Shown here: in pieces, positions 34,033 through 43,935 of the stretch
How the letters are laid out: each line of letters opens with the position of its first letter
Position numbering within the stretch: position 1 is the first letter of the stretch
Assembly (NCBI GenBank): GCA_943370285.1
Contig: CALRQJ020000002.1
Span: 124,001-188,000 of the forward strand
From: CALRQJ02 sp943370285
GTDB taxonomy: Bacteria > Bacteroidota > Bacteroidia > Chitinophagales > Chitinophagaceae
Direction: 5' to 3'
Length of the DNA: 64,000 nucleotides
The notes under the pieces: generated by a model
What the model saw: only the letters and a program-made list of their open reading frames with translations
What the model was told of the DNA's origin: nothing
Database searches by the model: none
Made by a program: the position numbers and the translations under genes

Positions 34033-35436
34033 TTATTTCAAAGCATCTAAAACTACGAACATTTTATTGGTTATTACACCATCCGCATTATTGATAATAA
34101 AAGCTACGGCGTATTCTGTTCCATCTTTTGCCGTATGATATCCGGCAAATGCTTTTGCTCCACTAATGGTACCGCTTTTCAATTTCATTTTATTATAGAG
34201 CGGAAAAGATTGGTAATACGCTTCAAACCAAGGTTGAGCTTTGGCATATTGCAACACTTGCACTAAACCTTTTGCGGTTACTCTGTTTTGTGGCGATAGT
34301 CCACTTCCATCTAATAGTTTAAATGCAGATTTATCAACGCCTCTCTCCTGCCAAAATTTTTTCATTATCTCCAGCCCTTTCTCTGTTGTTCCAACACCGG
34401 CTTTTTCTACTCCCAATGTTTTTATCATTGCTTCACCATATAAGTTGATGCTCTTTTGCATAAACCAATATACTAAACTATCCATTGTAGGTGAAAAAAC
34501 ACTGTCAATGATTTGAGTGGTGGAATAAATGGGCTTTTTAATTGGAGCAAATTCAGGATAAAATGCCACTTGTTGTTGATACAATTTTTCTTTCCAAAAT
34601 TCAGTGAACTGATTACCTGCATCAGGAAAAGAACCTTGAATAGTAAATGGATCTTCACCCAAAGGAATCGTTCCTCTTACATATCCTTTTGTGCCATAGG
34701 GCGATAAATAAATGTAAGCATTATCGCCGCTTCGGCTTGGTCCGGTAGTTAGTTCACTTTCTAATTCTACATGGTACAATCCGGGATCGGCACCAACTAT
34801 CTCTGCCTTATCGCCTACTTTTTTGCCGGGTTTTAATTGTAGTTGGTATTTATTTTCCAGCCAATTAAATGCAGTTGCACCGGCGCCATAGTAGTTACCC
34901 ATATCGTCCCAAATCCAACCACCTGGTATGGTTTGCGTACCCCAAGCAGCTGATTCAATTTGTACATCTCCCTTAATATTTTTTATACCGGTAGCCACCA
35001 ATTTATTGGTCCATCTTGCTAACATATCTTCTTTTGTAGCAACATATCTGCTGCTGCCAAAGGCTGGGTCGCCGCTAGGTAGAATCACTACATCGCCTTC
35101 TAAGCTATCCCCGTTAATCTTTCCTTGATAACCAAGTAAAGTTTTGTACTGATAGGTTGTTCCCAATAATTCCAATGCTGTTGCAGCGGTAATAATTTTT
35201 TGTGTGCTAGCAGGTGCTAATCCAGCTTCTCCATTCATGTCAAACACCACTTCATTGGTTGTAGTGTTTACCACATACAATCCCATAATAGCATGTTTCA
35301 TCTGACTATCAGCCAACAAATTTTTCACCGCCTTCGTTAAAAGGTGATTAGTGTTTTGTGCATGGCTCTTTCCTGCCAAAAGCATTAAACCAAATAGCAT
35401 TACCGTTGTTTTGTACTTATGCAATAACTTGCCCAT
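34033..35436 (-). CDS. dacB: D-alanyl-D-alanine carboxypeptidase/endopeptidase (PBP4 class)
   Basis: 467 aa from ATG 35436, which begins a proper signal peptide (MGKLLHKYKTTVMLFGLMLL then AGKSHAQ). The frame continues upstream to 35520, but this would overlap cinA and put 28 odd residues before the signal. Motifs: S77TQK80 (SxxK serine nucleophile), DGSGLSPQNRVT (SxN region) and KSGTISGAKAFAGY (KTG-like). It trims or cuts peptidoglycan cross-links in the periplasm. It is divergent from cinA with only 31 bp between start codons, so both promoters must be very compact or overlap coding sequence. Confidence 0.9.
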   Translation of the reverse strand: MGKLLHKYKTTVMLFGLMLLAGKSHAQNTNHLLTKAVKNLLADSQMKHAIMGLYVVNTTTNEVVFDMNGEAGLAPASTQKIITAATALELLGTTYQYKTLLGYQGKINGDSLEGDVVILPSGDPAFGSSRYVATKEDMLARWTNKLVATGIKNIKGDVQIESAAWGTQTIPGGWIWDDMGNYYGAGATAFNWLENKYQLQLKPGKKVGDKAEIVGADPGLYHVELESELTTGPSRSGDNAYIYLSPYGTKGYVRGTIPLGEDPFTIQGSFPDAGNQFTEFWKEKLYQQQVAFYPEFAPIKKPIYSTTQIIDSVFSPTMDSLVYWFMQKSINLYGEAMIKTLGVEKAGVGTTEKGLEIMKKFWQERGVDKSAFKLLDGSGLSPQNRVTAKGLVQVLQYAKAQPWFEAYYQSFPLYNKMKLKSGTISGAKAFAGYHTAKDGTEYAVAFIINNADGVITNKMFVVLDALK

Positions 35437-35467
35437 TGTTTCGAAGAAAATTTGAATACATACTATC

Positions 35468-36727
35468 ATGACAAAATCAATTAATGCTGCAATAATAACT
35501 ATTGGTGATGAATTACTCATTGGTCAAACAGTAGATACCAATAGTGCCTGGATGGCTCAAGAACTGAATAAAGTTGGTATTTGGGTAAAACACAGGGTTG
35601 CAGTGGGTGATGTTTGGGATGATATATGGAAAGCATTAGACGAAGAAAGCCAACTGGCCGACATTGTATTGATAACTGGCGGACTTGGTCCAACTGCTGA
35701 TGATATTACCAAACCATTGTTATGCGACTATTTCGGTGGCATATTAATAGTTGATGAAGGAGCCTTACAAAACGTTAAAATTATCTTTGAACGATTTTTA
35801 AAGCGACCATTAATTGATAGAAACCTCAAACAAGCCGAAGTGCCTGATGTGTGTACAGTGATACCGAATAAAAGAGGAACAGCGCCGGGTATGTGGTTTG
35901 ATAAAAATGGAAAAGTATTTGTGAGTATGCCCGGTGTACCACATGAAATGAAAGGGATGATGACAGATCATGTAATCCCGGCTTTGGTTAAACAATTTAA
36001 TCCGCCGCATATTGTTCATCGTACTTTGTTAACAGCAGGTATCGGAGAATCTTTTTTAGCAGAATTAATTCAGGATTTTGAAGAAGCATTACCAAAAGTA
36101 ATTAAACTTGCCTACCTACCAAATTATGGCATGGTTCGTTTACGATTAACAGCAACAGGTGAAGATAAACAGTCGATCGAACAATCTGTAGATGAACAGT
36201 TTCAAACATTAAAAAAATTAGTAACTGATTATTTAGTCATTGATGAAGATTTGCCGCTAGAAGCAGTAGTTGGCAAGTTGTTGTTAGAAAAAGGCAAAAC
36301 TTTAGCTACTGCCGAAAGTTGCACCGGTGGTTATATTAGTCATCTGATTACAAGTGTGCCGGGTTCTTCTGCTTATTTTATTGGCAGTGTGGTAAGTTAT
36401 GACAACAGTATAAAAGAAACCGTTTTGGGTGTTAATGCTGATACGTTAGATAATAATGGAGCCGTAAGCGAAGAAACTGTTTTTCAAATGGCAAACGGTA
36501 TTCTGAAAGTAATGCAAACCGATTACGGTATTGCCGTTAGTGGCATTATGGGCCCCGATGGCGGAACCGCTACCAAACCCGTTGGTACTGTTTGGATTGC
36601 TGTAGCATCAAAATACAAAACCATTACACAACATTTTCATTTTCGATTTGACCGAAAACGTAATATCGACCTCACGGCAGTAAATGCTTTAAATATGTTG
36701 AGGAAGTTATTACAGGAACCGAAATAA
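35468..36727 (+). CDS. cinA: CinA-like protein (NMN deamidase / competence-damage family)
   Basis: 419 aa with the two CinA domains. The N-terminal MoCF-biosynthesis-like domain (about residues 1-170) has IITIGDELLIGQTVDTNSAW and LITGGLGPTADDITK. The C-terminal CinA domain (about 255-419) has TLATAESCTGGYISHLITSV and GIMGPDGGTATKPVGTVWIA. The C-terminal domain in other bacteria is a nicotinamide mononucleotide deamidase in pyridine-nucleotide recycling; the N-terminal domain is linked to ADP-ribose pyrophosphatase activity. Cytoplasmic and monocistronic. Confidence 0.93.
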   Translation: MTKSINAAIITIGDELLIGQTVDTNSAWMAQELNKVGIWVKHRVAVGDVWDDIWKALDEESQLADIVLITGGLGPTADDITKPLLCDYFGGILIVDEGALQNVKIIFERFLKRPLIDRNLKQAEVPDVCTVIPNKRGTAPGMWFDKNGKVFVSMPGVPHEMKGMMTDHVIPALVKQFNPPHIVHRTLLTAGIGESFLAELIQDFEEALPKVIKLAYLPNYGMVRLRLTATGEDKQSIEQSVDEQFQTLKKLVTDYLVIDEDLPLEAVVGKLLLEKGKTLATAESCTGGYISHLITSVPGSSAYFIGSVVSYDNSIKETVLGVNADTLDNNGAVSEETVFQMANGILKVMQTDYGIAVSGIMGPDGGTATKPVGTVWIAVASKYKTITQHFHFRFDRKRNIDLTAVNALNMLRKLLQEPK

Positions 36728-36792
36728 TTACTTACTGTTTTTTTAGGATTCAATCAAGCATTACCAAAGCATATTAAACAAGATTAGCAACC

Positions 36793-39258
36793 ATGAAGTT
36801 GAAACATCTCTTTCTACTTTTTATACTCCTAAGTTCTACCCATAAACTGTTTGCACAAACGATAAAAGTTAAGGGAATAATTATTGAAAAAAATACAAAT
36901 CGGCCCATAGAATTTGCAAGTGTTATCATTTTAAAAACAGATTCTTCAATTACAGCTGGAGCCCTATCGCAAACCAATGGTTCATTTGAAATAGTATTGA
37001 ATAAAACCGGCAACTACATGCTTAAGATTGTTTCTATCGGCTATGAAACAGTCTTTAAAAACTTCACGGTAATCAACAACAAACAAACCATCAATGTAGA
37101 TTCGATAACAGTATCATTATCCAGTAAAATGCTAAGCGATGTGGTGGTAACCGGGAAGAAAAATACGATAGCTAATAAGCTAGATAAACAAACCTACAAA
37201 GCCAATCAGTTTGAATCTGCAAAAGGTGGAAGTGCCGTAGATGTATTGAAAAATTTACCATCTGTATCAGTTAATAGTGCAGGAGAAATAAGTGTTAGAG
37301 GTGCTACCGGTTTTTTAGTATTGATTAATGGGAAACCTGTACTAACAGATGCTCAAACCATTTTGGCGCAGTTGCCTGCAAATACTATCGAAAATATTGA
37401 ACTCATTACAGCGCCATCTGCCAAATATGATGCCGATGGAAAAGGTGGCATTATCAATATCGTTACCAAAAAAGGAAGTACGGATGGCATTGGAATTCAA
37501 GCTAATATTTTGGCAGGTTTACCAAGCACCACCAACTATAATAATTTAGAAAATCCACAGCGATTTGGAGGAGACCTAACACTAAACTTTAAGCAAAAGA
37601 AATGGGATATCACACTAAGTGGCAACTACACGAGAAATGACGCTAATGGTAAACGAGAAGGTGATGTTTTTACAAAAAACTTTAGCAACAATACCATCAC
37701 AAGGTTTCCATCAATTGGTGAAAGAAGTTTTGACAGATACAATTACGGTATAAGAACAGCAATAACATATACTGCAAGCAAAAACGATGTAATAAATGTT
37801 GGTTTTTTCGCTAGTAAAAAATACCAGCAAAGAAGAGCAGATATTGTGTACAACAACTCAACTGAAAATTTACTGACAGGTGCTGTTCTAAGAAATTTTG
37901 TGTACTTCAATTCCAATTTGCAAAACAAAGAAGGCCAATTTGCACTTGGCAGTATTGACTATACTCACAGTTTTAAAAACAATTCAAAACTAACTGCATC
38001 TGCTATTTATGAACATGCCAATTTATATGGCAATACGCTTAATAACAATGTAGATTATCCATCTAAAACAACCATATTTCAATTGGTCACCAATCCTTAT
38101 ACTAATCCTATCAATGCTTATAGAATTAAATTGGATTATTCGGCTAACCTAGGGAAAGGAAAATTAGAAACTGGCTATCAGTTTAGACATGATAATCAAG
38201 ATGGAACATTTGATTATACCGTTAGCCCGACAACCAACCAACCTGATATTGCCAAGTTTAAAGGAACCGCAAAATCAACCAATGAAATCAATGCAATCTA
38301 TGCTCTGTATGCAGGAAAAACTGCAAAGCTTCAATACACTGCAGGATTAAGATATGAGTATGCTACAAGGGTGGTTGAGTTATCATCGAGTATCACTCCA
38401 AATACATTAAATTTAAGTAACTTATTTCCTTCATTAAACTTCTTATATACCATTAATAATACCTGGAATATCAAAGGAGGCTATAGCAAAAGAGTACAGC
38501 GGAATAACAACTTTGAATTAAATCCCATTCCTGAAAGAGAACACTCAGAAACATTAGAACAAGGTGATCCTAATTTACTACCTCAGTTTATTGATTTAGT
38601 AGAGCTTGGAATAAACCATAATTATCGAAAGGGATCATTTTTCACCACCTTGTATTTTCAAAACATAAAGAATCCGATTCAACGTGTAAATAGTGTTTAT
38701 GCGGATACTATTTTAAATCGATTGTTTACCAATGCCGAAAATGCTAGATTATTGGGACTAGAAATGGGTACTAATTATAAACCTTTTAGTTGGTTGTCCA
38801 CTTACATTGGAGCCAATATTTACAACTATAAAATTAGTGGGTCACTCAATGTATTGGGTAATACATCTATGGTAAACAATTCCAATTGGGTGTATTCCAT
38901 CAACATGAATACTTCATTTGATTTGGGTAAACAATGGAACTTACAAGCTAATGTAAATTACTTATCAGCCAGACCAACAGCCCAAGGTGAAGATTCAAGA
39001 TTTTTATCGCCCAATACTTCAATCAAAAAAACATTCATGAAAGGAAAATTCACCGTGGGTTTACAATGGCAAAATATTAACCTTGGATTTATGAATGCTA
39101 ATCAACAACGCATCACTACTTGGGGTAGTGATTTTTATACCACAACAAATTATATCTACGAAACAGATGTTTTGTTATTGAACTTTAGTTTTAATCTCAA
39201 TAAATTGAATAGTAAAGCAAAATTGCCAGCAAGTGAATTAGTAGAGAAGGAATTTTAA
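36793..39258 (+). CDS. TonB-dependent receptor-like outer-membrane barrel protein
   Basis: 821 aa. Signal peptide (to about residue 22), a carboxypeptidase-regulatory-like domain (about 25-110; VKGIIIEKNTNRPIEFASVI), a plug domain (about 120-230; GSAVDVLKNLPSVSVN, then LINGKPVLTDAQTILAQLPA and IINIVTKKG), and a beta-barrel to the end. This order is that of the OMP_b-brl_3 branch of TonB-dependent receptors without a SusD partner. It likely imports a metal complex or small ligand. The last residues (SELVEKEF) are not a typical aromatic barrel signature preceded by strands, but the final F is present. No transport partner is adjacent. Confidence 0.87.
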   Translation: MKLKHLFLLFILLSSTHKLFAQTIKVKGIIIEKNTNRPIEFASVIILKTDSSITAGALSQTNGSFEIVLNKTGNYMLKIVSIGYETVFKNFTVINNKQTINVDSITVSLSSKMLSDVVVTGKKNTIANKLDKQTYKANQFESAKGGSAVDVLKNLPSVSVNSAGEISVRGATGFLVLINGKPVLTDAQTILAQLPANTIENIELITAPSAKYDADGKGGIINIVTKKGSTDGIGIQANILAGLPSTTNYNNLENPQRFGGDLTLNFKQKKWDITLSGNYTRNDANGKREGDVFTKNFSNNTITRFPSIGERSFDRYNYGIRTAITYTASKNDVINVGFFASKKYQQRRADIVYNNSTENLLTGAVLRNFVYFNSNLQNKEGQFALGSIDYTHSFKNNSKLTASAIYEHANLYGNTLNNNVDYPSKTTIFQLVTNPYTNPINAYRIKLDYSANLGKGKLETGYQFRHDNQDGTFDYTVSPTTNQPDIAKFKGTAKSTNEINAIYALYAGKTAKLQYTAGLRYEYATRVVELSSSITPNTLNLSNLFPSLNFLYTINNTWNIKGGYSKRVQRNNNFELNPIPEREHSETLEQGDPNLLPQFIDLVELGINHNYRKGSFFTTLYFQNIKNPIQRVNSVYADTILNRLFTNAENARLLGLEMGTNYKPFSWLSTYIGANIYNYKISGSLNVLGNTSMVNNSNWVYSINMNTSFDLGKQWNLQANVNYLSARPTAQGEDSRFLSPNTSIKKTFMKGKFTVGLQWQNINLGFMNANQQRITTWGSDFYTTTNYIYETDVLLLNFSFNLNKLNSKAKLPASELVEKEF

Positions 39259-39299
39259 CAACGGTTGAATACCTAACTTTATGGTAGAAAATTGTTTTC

Positions 39300-39794
39300 A
39301 TGGAATTAGCAGCAGGACAAATTATCATTAGCACCCATTTATTGGATGATACCAATTTTGAAAAGGTGGTAATCCTGATTACAGCACACAACAATGATGG
39401 TACGGTTGGTTATATCATCAACCAACCCTTTCATCGAAGATTTAATGAATTAAAAGCATTCAAATATGCTTTTCCCCTACCACTTTTTACCGGTGGTCCG
39501 GTAGCAACGGATATGTTGTTTTGTGTACATCGATGTGGCAAAATCATTAAGGATAGTATTCATGTTTGCGATAATATTTTTATTGAAGGCGATTTTCAGC
39601 AATTGGTACAATTGGTCAACAATAATACAATCAAACCGAATGATGTAAGATTATTTTTGGGCTATTGTGGCTGGGATGCCGGCGAATTAGAAGCCGAGAT
39701 TAAAGAAGGCAGTTGGCAACTTACTTCTGCACCTGCAGCCATTACATTTGAAACAAATCATTCAATGCTTTGGCAACATTTGGCTATGGTTTGA
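39300..39794 (+). CDS. YqgE/AlgH family protein
   Basis: 164 aa, cytoplasmic, DUF179 fold. The hallmarks are near the N-terminus (LAAGQIIISTHLLDDTNFEK) and in the middle (GYIINQPFHR, FTGGPVATDMLFCVHR, RLFLGYCGWDAGELEAEIKE, GSWQL). Members are widespread, of uncertain biochemical function, with links to redox and alginate regulation in other phyla. It follows the receptor gene after 41 bp and its stop lies 52 bp before the next start. Confidence 0.92.
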   Translation: MELAAGQIIISTHLLDDTNFEKVVILITAHNNDGTVGYIINQPFHRRFNELKAFKYAFPLPLFTGGPVATDMLFCVHRCGKIIKDSIHVCDNIFIEGDFQQLVQLVNNNTIKPNDVRLFLGYCGWDAGELEAEIKEGSWQLTSAPAAITFETNHSMLWQHLAMV

Positions 39795-39846
39795 AAAGTT
39801 CAGATTAATTTTTAGCTTTATCCTTTCATCACCCCAAAAAACTGAT

Positions 39847-40263
39847 ATGCATCCTATTCTTAAAAACATTTTGGCAATTATTGCCGGATTAGTCATTGGT
39901 AGTTTAGTCAATGGTGCGCTGATTTCCGTAAGTGGCAAAATCATACCACCACCAAATGGTGCCGATGTTACCACTATGGAGGGTCTAAAAGCATCGCTTC
40001 ATTTGTTTGAGCCCAAACATTTTGTTTTTCCGTTTTTAGCACATGCACTAGGTACTTTAGTTGGCGCTTTTGTTACTGCAATGATTGCGGCCAATAATAA
40101 AATGAAGTTTGCAATTGCTATTGGTGTACTTTTTTTTATTGCCGGATTGATAAATGTCGTTATGCTTCCGGCACCCATGTGGTTTAATGTAGTTGATTTA
40201 GTATTGGCTTATCTGCCAATGGCTTATTTCGGTGGCAAATGGGCAACTCAAAAAAAGCAATAA
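39847..40263 (+). CDS. Small integral membrane protein
   Basis: 138 aa from ATG 39847 (MHPILKNILAIIAGLVIGSL). The frame reaches upstream to 39748, overlapping YqgE, but that piece looks non-coding and the first hydrophobic helix begins at the chosen Met. Four hydrophobic segments are at about residues 5-25, 55-77, 82-100 and 110-130, with conserved-looking small residues (ALGTLVGAFVTAMIA). I recall similar proteins in Chitinophagaceae without a function. It probably shares a transcript with yqgE. Confidence 0.75.
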   Translation: MHPILKNILAIIAGLVIGSLVNGALISVSGKIIPPPNGADVTTMEGLKASLHLFEPKHFVFPFLAHALGTLVGAFVTAMIAANNKMKFAIAIGVLFFIAGLINVVMLPAPMWFNVVDLVLAYLPMAYFGGKWATQKKQ

Positions 40264-40336
40264 CCATTTATCACATTCTCAACAATCATCGAACCTTTTA
40301 GTACTAATTTTCGTTTTCAAATAAAATCAAAAGAAC

Positions 40337-40855
40337 ATGAAAAAGATATTTTCATTTATGACAATAGCCGGTTTGGCATTGTTTAGTCTCACTGCATGTG
40401 CACAAGATAAATCTAAAAGACCTAGCCCACCTGCAAAAGCAGAAGCAAGCATTGAAACTGGTGCAAAGATTTCCATTAATTACAGTCAGCCTGCCATTAA
40501 AGGTCGTACCATTGGCAAAGACTTAGAACCTAAACAAGGTGAAGTTTGGCGTACCGGTGCTAACGAGGCCACTGTTTTTGAAGTAAGTAATGATGTAACG
40601 GTTGAAGGTGAAAAACTTGCTGCCGGCAAATATGCTTTGTTCACCATTTTTAATGGTGATGAGTGTACACTTATCTTCAACAAAACTTGGAACCAATGGG
40701 GTGCTTATGAGTATAAAGCAGATAATGACGCTTTAAGAGTGATAGTAAAAGTGGGGAAAGGGGAGTTTGCAGAAAAAATGACTTTTACGGTTGGTGCTAA
40801 TGGCAAAGTCACTTTGAATTGGGGAGATTTACAAGTTGATTTCAACGTAAAATAA
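40337..40855 (+). CDS. DUF2911 lipoprotein
   Basis: 172 aa. The signal peptide ends in the lipobox LTAC (Cys21). The mature part carries the DUF2911 pattern: GAKISINYSQPAIKGRTIGK, EVWRTGANEATVFEVSNDV, LAAGKYALFTIFNGDE and WNQWGAYEYK. The domain is beta-rich and of unknown function, frequent in Bacteroidota and often several copies per genome. Monocistronic, followed by a strong terminator. Confidence 0.9.
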   Translation: MKKIFSFMTIAGLALFSLTACAQDKSKRPSPPAKAEASIETGAKISINYSQPAIKGRTIGKDLEPKQGEVWRTGANEATVFEVSNDVTVEGEKLAAGKYALFTIFNGDECTLIFNKTWNQWGAYEYKADNDALRVIVKVGKGEFAEKMTFTVGANGKVTLNWGDLQVDFNVK

Positions 40856-40877
40856 ATATCTACCGATATTCATACAA

Positions 40878-40912
40878 ACAGCCCTTAAGTAAAACATAAG
40901 GGCTGTTTTTTT
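40878..40912 (+). terminator. Intrinsic terminator after the DUF2911 gene
   Basis: ACAGCCCTTA pairs with TAAGGGCTGT around AGTAAAACA, followed by seven T. It separates this gene from the convergent nuclease gene. Confidence 0.9.
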
Positions 40913-40927
40913 ATAAGTAAGATTCAC

Positions 40928-42277
40928 TTATAAATTATCAACAACTGATTCAACTGCAGCCTGAACATGTAGCGGTAGATGTGAGAGTAAATTATAACCC
41001 GTTGCTGCTTCAATGGCATCAACCGAAACCCTATAATTTCTCCAATTACTATTGATGCTATTAATATTTGGCGTATTGACGGCAATTACCCGAGTGGATG
41101 TATTGACTCTGTACAAATCATTATCACCGGATGGTACTACAACAATCACTTTCCAAATATTTGATGGAACTGTAACAAAGCCATTATTGATGGTATTGGT
41201 AGTGCCATTACTTCCGGTTCCTCCAACACCATAAGCACCCATCATTACATATACTTCATTACCGGATGATACTAAGCTACGGGTATAGGATTCTAAATTA
41301 GCCCAGGTGTTTTGGTTATTATTGGGAGCTTGAGGAATCATATTTGTCATCAAAAAAGTGGCTGAATTAGCAGCAACCGTAGAAGTTCTATCACCTGATG
41401 GACAGTTATGCCCTCTGTCAAATCCACTTCCACTATAACTAAACTCATTTACTTGATACCAACCCATTGGCAACGTATTATCAGCTCTAAAATCATCTTG
41501 CCTTGGCGTACTTCCTATATCACTACTCATCAAATGCCAACTTACCCAATTAGGTGTTCCTTTATTCTCATTATATGAAAGCGAATAATATCCTTTGTTC
41601 ATGAAATAGTTGCTAAAATTGACTAACTCAGTTGTTGCATTACTCGGATTCCCCATCAAAACATGATCATCATCGGGCGGTAATGGCATTGCCCTACTCG
41701 TAACCGTAACATCATCAATATTAATGCTATTGGCTCCACCGGATATTTTGCGAATAGATATCCGAACCGTGTTACTGTATTCATTCATTTTAAACGATGC
41801 AACTTGTAAAGTAGCAGATGATGTTGTAATGGTATTACCTGCTTTATAATAATTAATACCATTATCTGATGATAGCCATAACTCCCAAGTACTTGAAGCA
41901 TCATTGGCATAAACGGCATGACTAACTTGCACTTCAGCAACGCCATAACCAAAATTGAAATTCATATCAATATGTCCTGAATTAGTAATTCTAGCGGCCT
42001 GAGAGCCGCCTTTATGGTCATCAACAGAATTCCCTAACAAGGCATTATCCATTAACCAAATTCCGGTTGATAAATTGACATTAGCAGCAGCGTACAATGA
42101 TTTTGTACCTGCATCAAAATTTTCTACCATTGAAACCACAGGTACGTCGTTGCCTTTGATGATGTTATCAAATGTATGATCTGTAGTATTAAAGGTTGGC
42201 TCAAACTGTTTGCTACAGGAAGTAAGTGTGGTTATGAATATCAATAGTCCCCATCCTAAATAAACATTTCTTTTCAT
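40928..42277 (-). CDS. Secreted DNA/RNA non-specific endonuclease, lipoprotein (copy 1)
   Basis: 449 aa. The signal ends in LTSC (Cys21), so it is a surface or periplasmic lipoprotein. Residues about 50-193 form a beta-sandwich, carbohydrate-binding-like domain (ENFDAGTKSLY, STWELWLSSDNG, VRISIRKISGG, INIDDVTV). Residues about 205-449 are an NUC-type nuclease of the beta-beta-alpha metal finger class with D287RGH290 (catalytic His290), followed by FLMTNMIPQAPNNNQNTWAN. It degrades extracellular nucleic acid for nutrients or biofilm remodelling. The neighbouring gene at 42448-43812 is a close paralogue. Confidence 0.93.
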   Translation of the reverse strand: MKRNVYLGWGLLIFITTLTSCSKQFEPTFNTTDHTFDNIIKGNDVPVVSMVENFDAGTKSLYAAANVNLSTGIWLMDNALLGNSVDDHKGGSQAARITNSGHIDMNFNFGYGVAEVQVSHAVYANDASSTWELWLSSDNGINYYKAGNTITTSSATLQVASFKMNEYSNTVRISIRKISGGANSINIDDVTVTSRAMPLPPDDDHVLMGNPSNATTELVNFSNYFMNKGYYSLSYNENKGTPNWVSWHLMSSDIGSTPRQDDFRADNTLPMGWYQVNEFSYSGSGFDRGHNCPSGDRTSTVAANSATFLMTNMIPQAPNNNQNTWANLESYTRSLVSSGNEVYVMMGAYGVGGTGSNGTTNTINNGFVTVPSNIWKVIVVVPSGDNDLYRVNTSTRVIAVNTPNINSINSNWRNYRVSVDAIEAATGYNLLSHLPLHVQAAVESVVDNL

Positions 42278-42393
42278 ATCTTATTGATTTTCAGTACTTA
42301 AAATTCAATAAAAAAACGGCTAATTCCTATATCAAATTGCTAACAACCGTTAATAATGGCTGTTTGGGTTACAGGTATGGCTTTTGAAATATC

Positions 42394-42424
42394 AAAAAAA
42401 GCCCCGCTTCTAACGAAGCAGGGC
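42394..42424 (-). terminator. Intrinsic terminator after nuclease copy 2
   Basis: On the minus strand GCCCTGCTTC pairs with GAAGCGGGGC (one A-C mismatch) around TTA-rich loop bases, followed by seven T. It lies 23 bp beyond the upstream nuclease stop. Confidence 0.75.
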
Positions 42425-42447
42425 GTCTATGATTTGTATGATTAATA

Positions 42448-43812
42448 TTATAAATTATCAACTACAGATTCTATAGCTGATTGCACACTTAATGGAAGGT
42501 TTGATAAAATATCGTAACCTGTTGCAGCCTCAATAGCATCTACAGAAACCCTATAATTTCTCCAATCACTATTAATCGTATTAACATTAGGCGTATTAAC
42601 AGCAATTACTCTTGTACTAGTAGTAACACGACTTAAGTCGTTAGAACCGTTTGGTATTACAACAATCACTTTCCAAACATTACTCGGTACTGTGATATTA
42701 CCATTGTTTATAGTAGTTGCTGTACCATTGCTGCCGGTTCCGCCGCTACCATAAGAGCCCATAATCACATATACTTCATTGCCGGCAGTTACCAAACTAC
42801 GGGTATAATTTTCTAAGTTGGCCCAAGTTTGTTGGTTGTTGTTGGGTGCTTGTGGAATCATATTGGTCATTAAAAATGTAGATGAGTTAGCCGCTACAGT
42901 TGCTGTTCTATCGGCTGATGGACAATTATGTCCACGGTCAAATCCACTACCTGAATAACTTGTTGCACCAACTTGATACCATCCTACCGGCAAAGTATTA
43001 TCTGCTCTAAAATCATCCTGACGAGGTGTTGAACCTAAATCTGTACTACCCACATGCCAACTTACCCAACTTGGAGTAGCTCTTGTTCTATTGTAAGCCA
43101 GTTTGAAATAAGTTTTTGGCATTAAATAGTTATTGAAGTTTACTACATCTGCCGTAGCATTACTTGGATTGCCCATTAACATATGATCATCATCTCCCGG
43201 AACTGTACCGCCGCCGCTGCCGGTATCGGGACTATTAATAACAACATTATCAATATTAATACGATTGGTACCGCCAGAAATTTTGCGAATCGATAATCTC
43301 ACTGTACCACTTGCAACATTCAAATTGAAAGTAGCTGTTTGTAAAGTGGTAGATGAGGTAGTGATGGTACTACCTACTTTGGCATAAGTACTACCACTGT
43401 TATATGACACCCACAACTCCCATGTACTATTAGCATCTGAGCCATATTTTGCATGGGCAACAGTTACTGTAGATGCACCGCCTGAAATATTGAAATTCAT
43501 CGTAAGACTACCGGTATTGCGAATACGAGCAGATTGAGCAGCAACTTTTCTATCAGATGTAGTGTTACCAATCAATGCGTCATTAAAACTCCAAGAACCT
43601 GTACCCAAAGTAACATTTGCGGTTGAATAAGCCGTTTTAGTGCCTGTTTCAAAAGTTTCAGATAAAAGAACAGTTGTTGCATTTGGCGTAATGTCGTTGT
43701 CGCTACCTATTGAAAAATCAGGTGGAGCAATATGTTCGGTTTGCTTACTACATGAGGCAAGTACGGTCATGATGATAATCAACCAGTACCCGGGTTTCAT
43801 AAAAAATTTCAT
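42448..43812 (-). CDS. Secreted DNA/RNA non-specific endonuclease, lipoprotein (copy 2)
   Basis: 454 aa from ATG 43812; this start gives a signal of exactly the same length to Cys21 (LASC) as in the paralogue, whereas the frame itself opens further upstream at 43845. Same layout: beta-sandwich domain (about residues 50-193), a Gly/Pro linker, then the nuclease with D292RGH295 and FLMTNMIPQAPNNNQQTWAN. The nuclease half is very similar to copy 1, the N-terminal half less so. It is transcribed separately from copy 1 because a terminator lies between the two. Confidence 0.93.
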   Translation of the reverse strand: MKFFMKPGYWLIIIMTVLASCSKQTEHIAPPDFSIGSDNDITPNATTVLLSETFETGTKTAYSTANVTLGTGSWSFNDALIGNTTSDRKVAAQSARIRNTGSLTMNFNISGGASTVTVAHAKYGSDANSTWELWVSYNSGSTYAKVGSTITTSSTTLQTATFNLNVASGTVRLSIRKISGGTNRINIDNVVINSPDTGSGGGTVPGDDDHMLMGNPSNATADVVNFNNYLMPKTYFKLAYNRTRATPSWVSWHVGSTDLGSTPRQDDFRADNTLPVGWYQVGATSYSGSGFDRGHNCPSADRTATVAANSSTFLMTNMIPQAPNNNQQTWANLENYTRSLVTAGNEVYVIMGSYGSGGTGSNGTATTINNGNITVPSNVWKVIVVIPNGSNDLSRVTTSTRVIAVNTPNVNTINSDWRNYRVSVDAIEAATGYDILSNLPLSVQSAIESVVDNL

Positions 43813-43935
43813 AACTAATTGGTTTAGAACATAAAATAAAGACAAATAAACGGTTAATGGCTTTATGATATTGTTAACAGATGGGGATAAACCTTATTGG
43901 GTTAGTTATGATACCCTTTTGGAGTAACTGCGGCA

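Noticed and set aside
35437..35520. Longer N-terminus for DacB
   Set aside because: It would overlap cinA and displace the signal peptide, which begins cleanly at ATG 35436.
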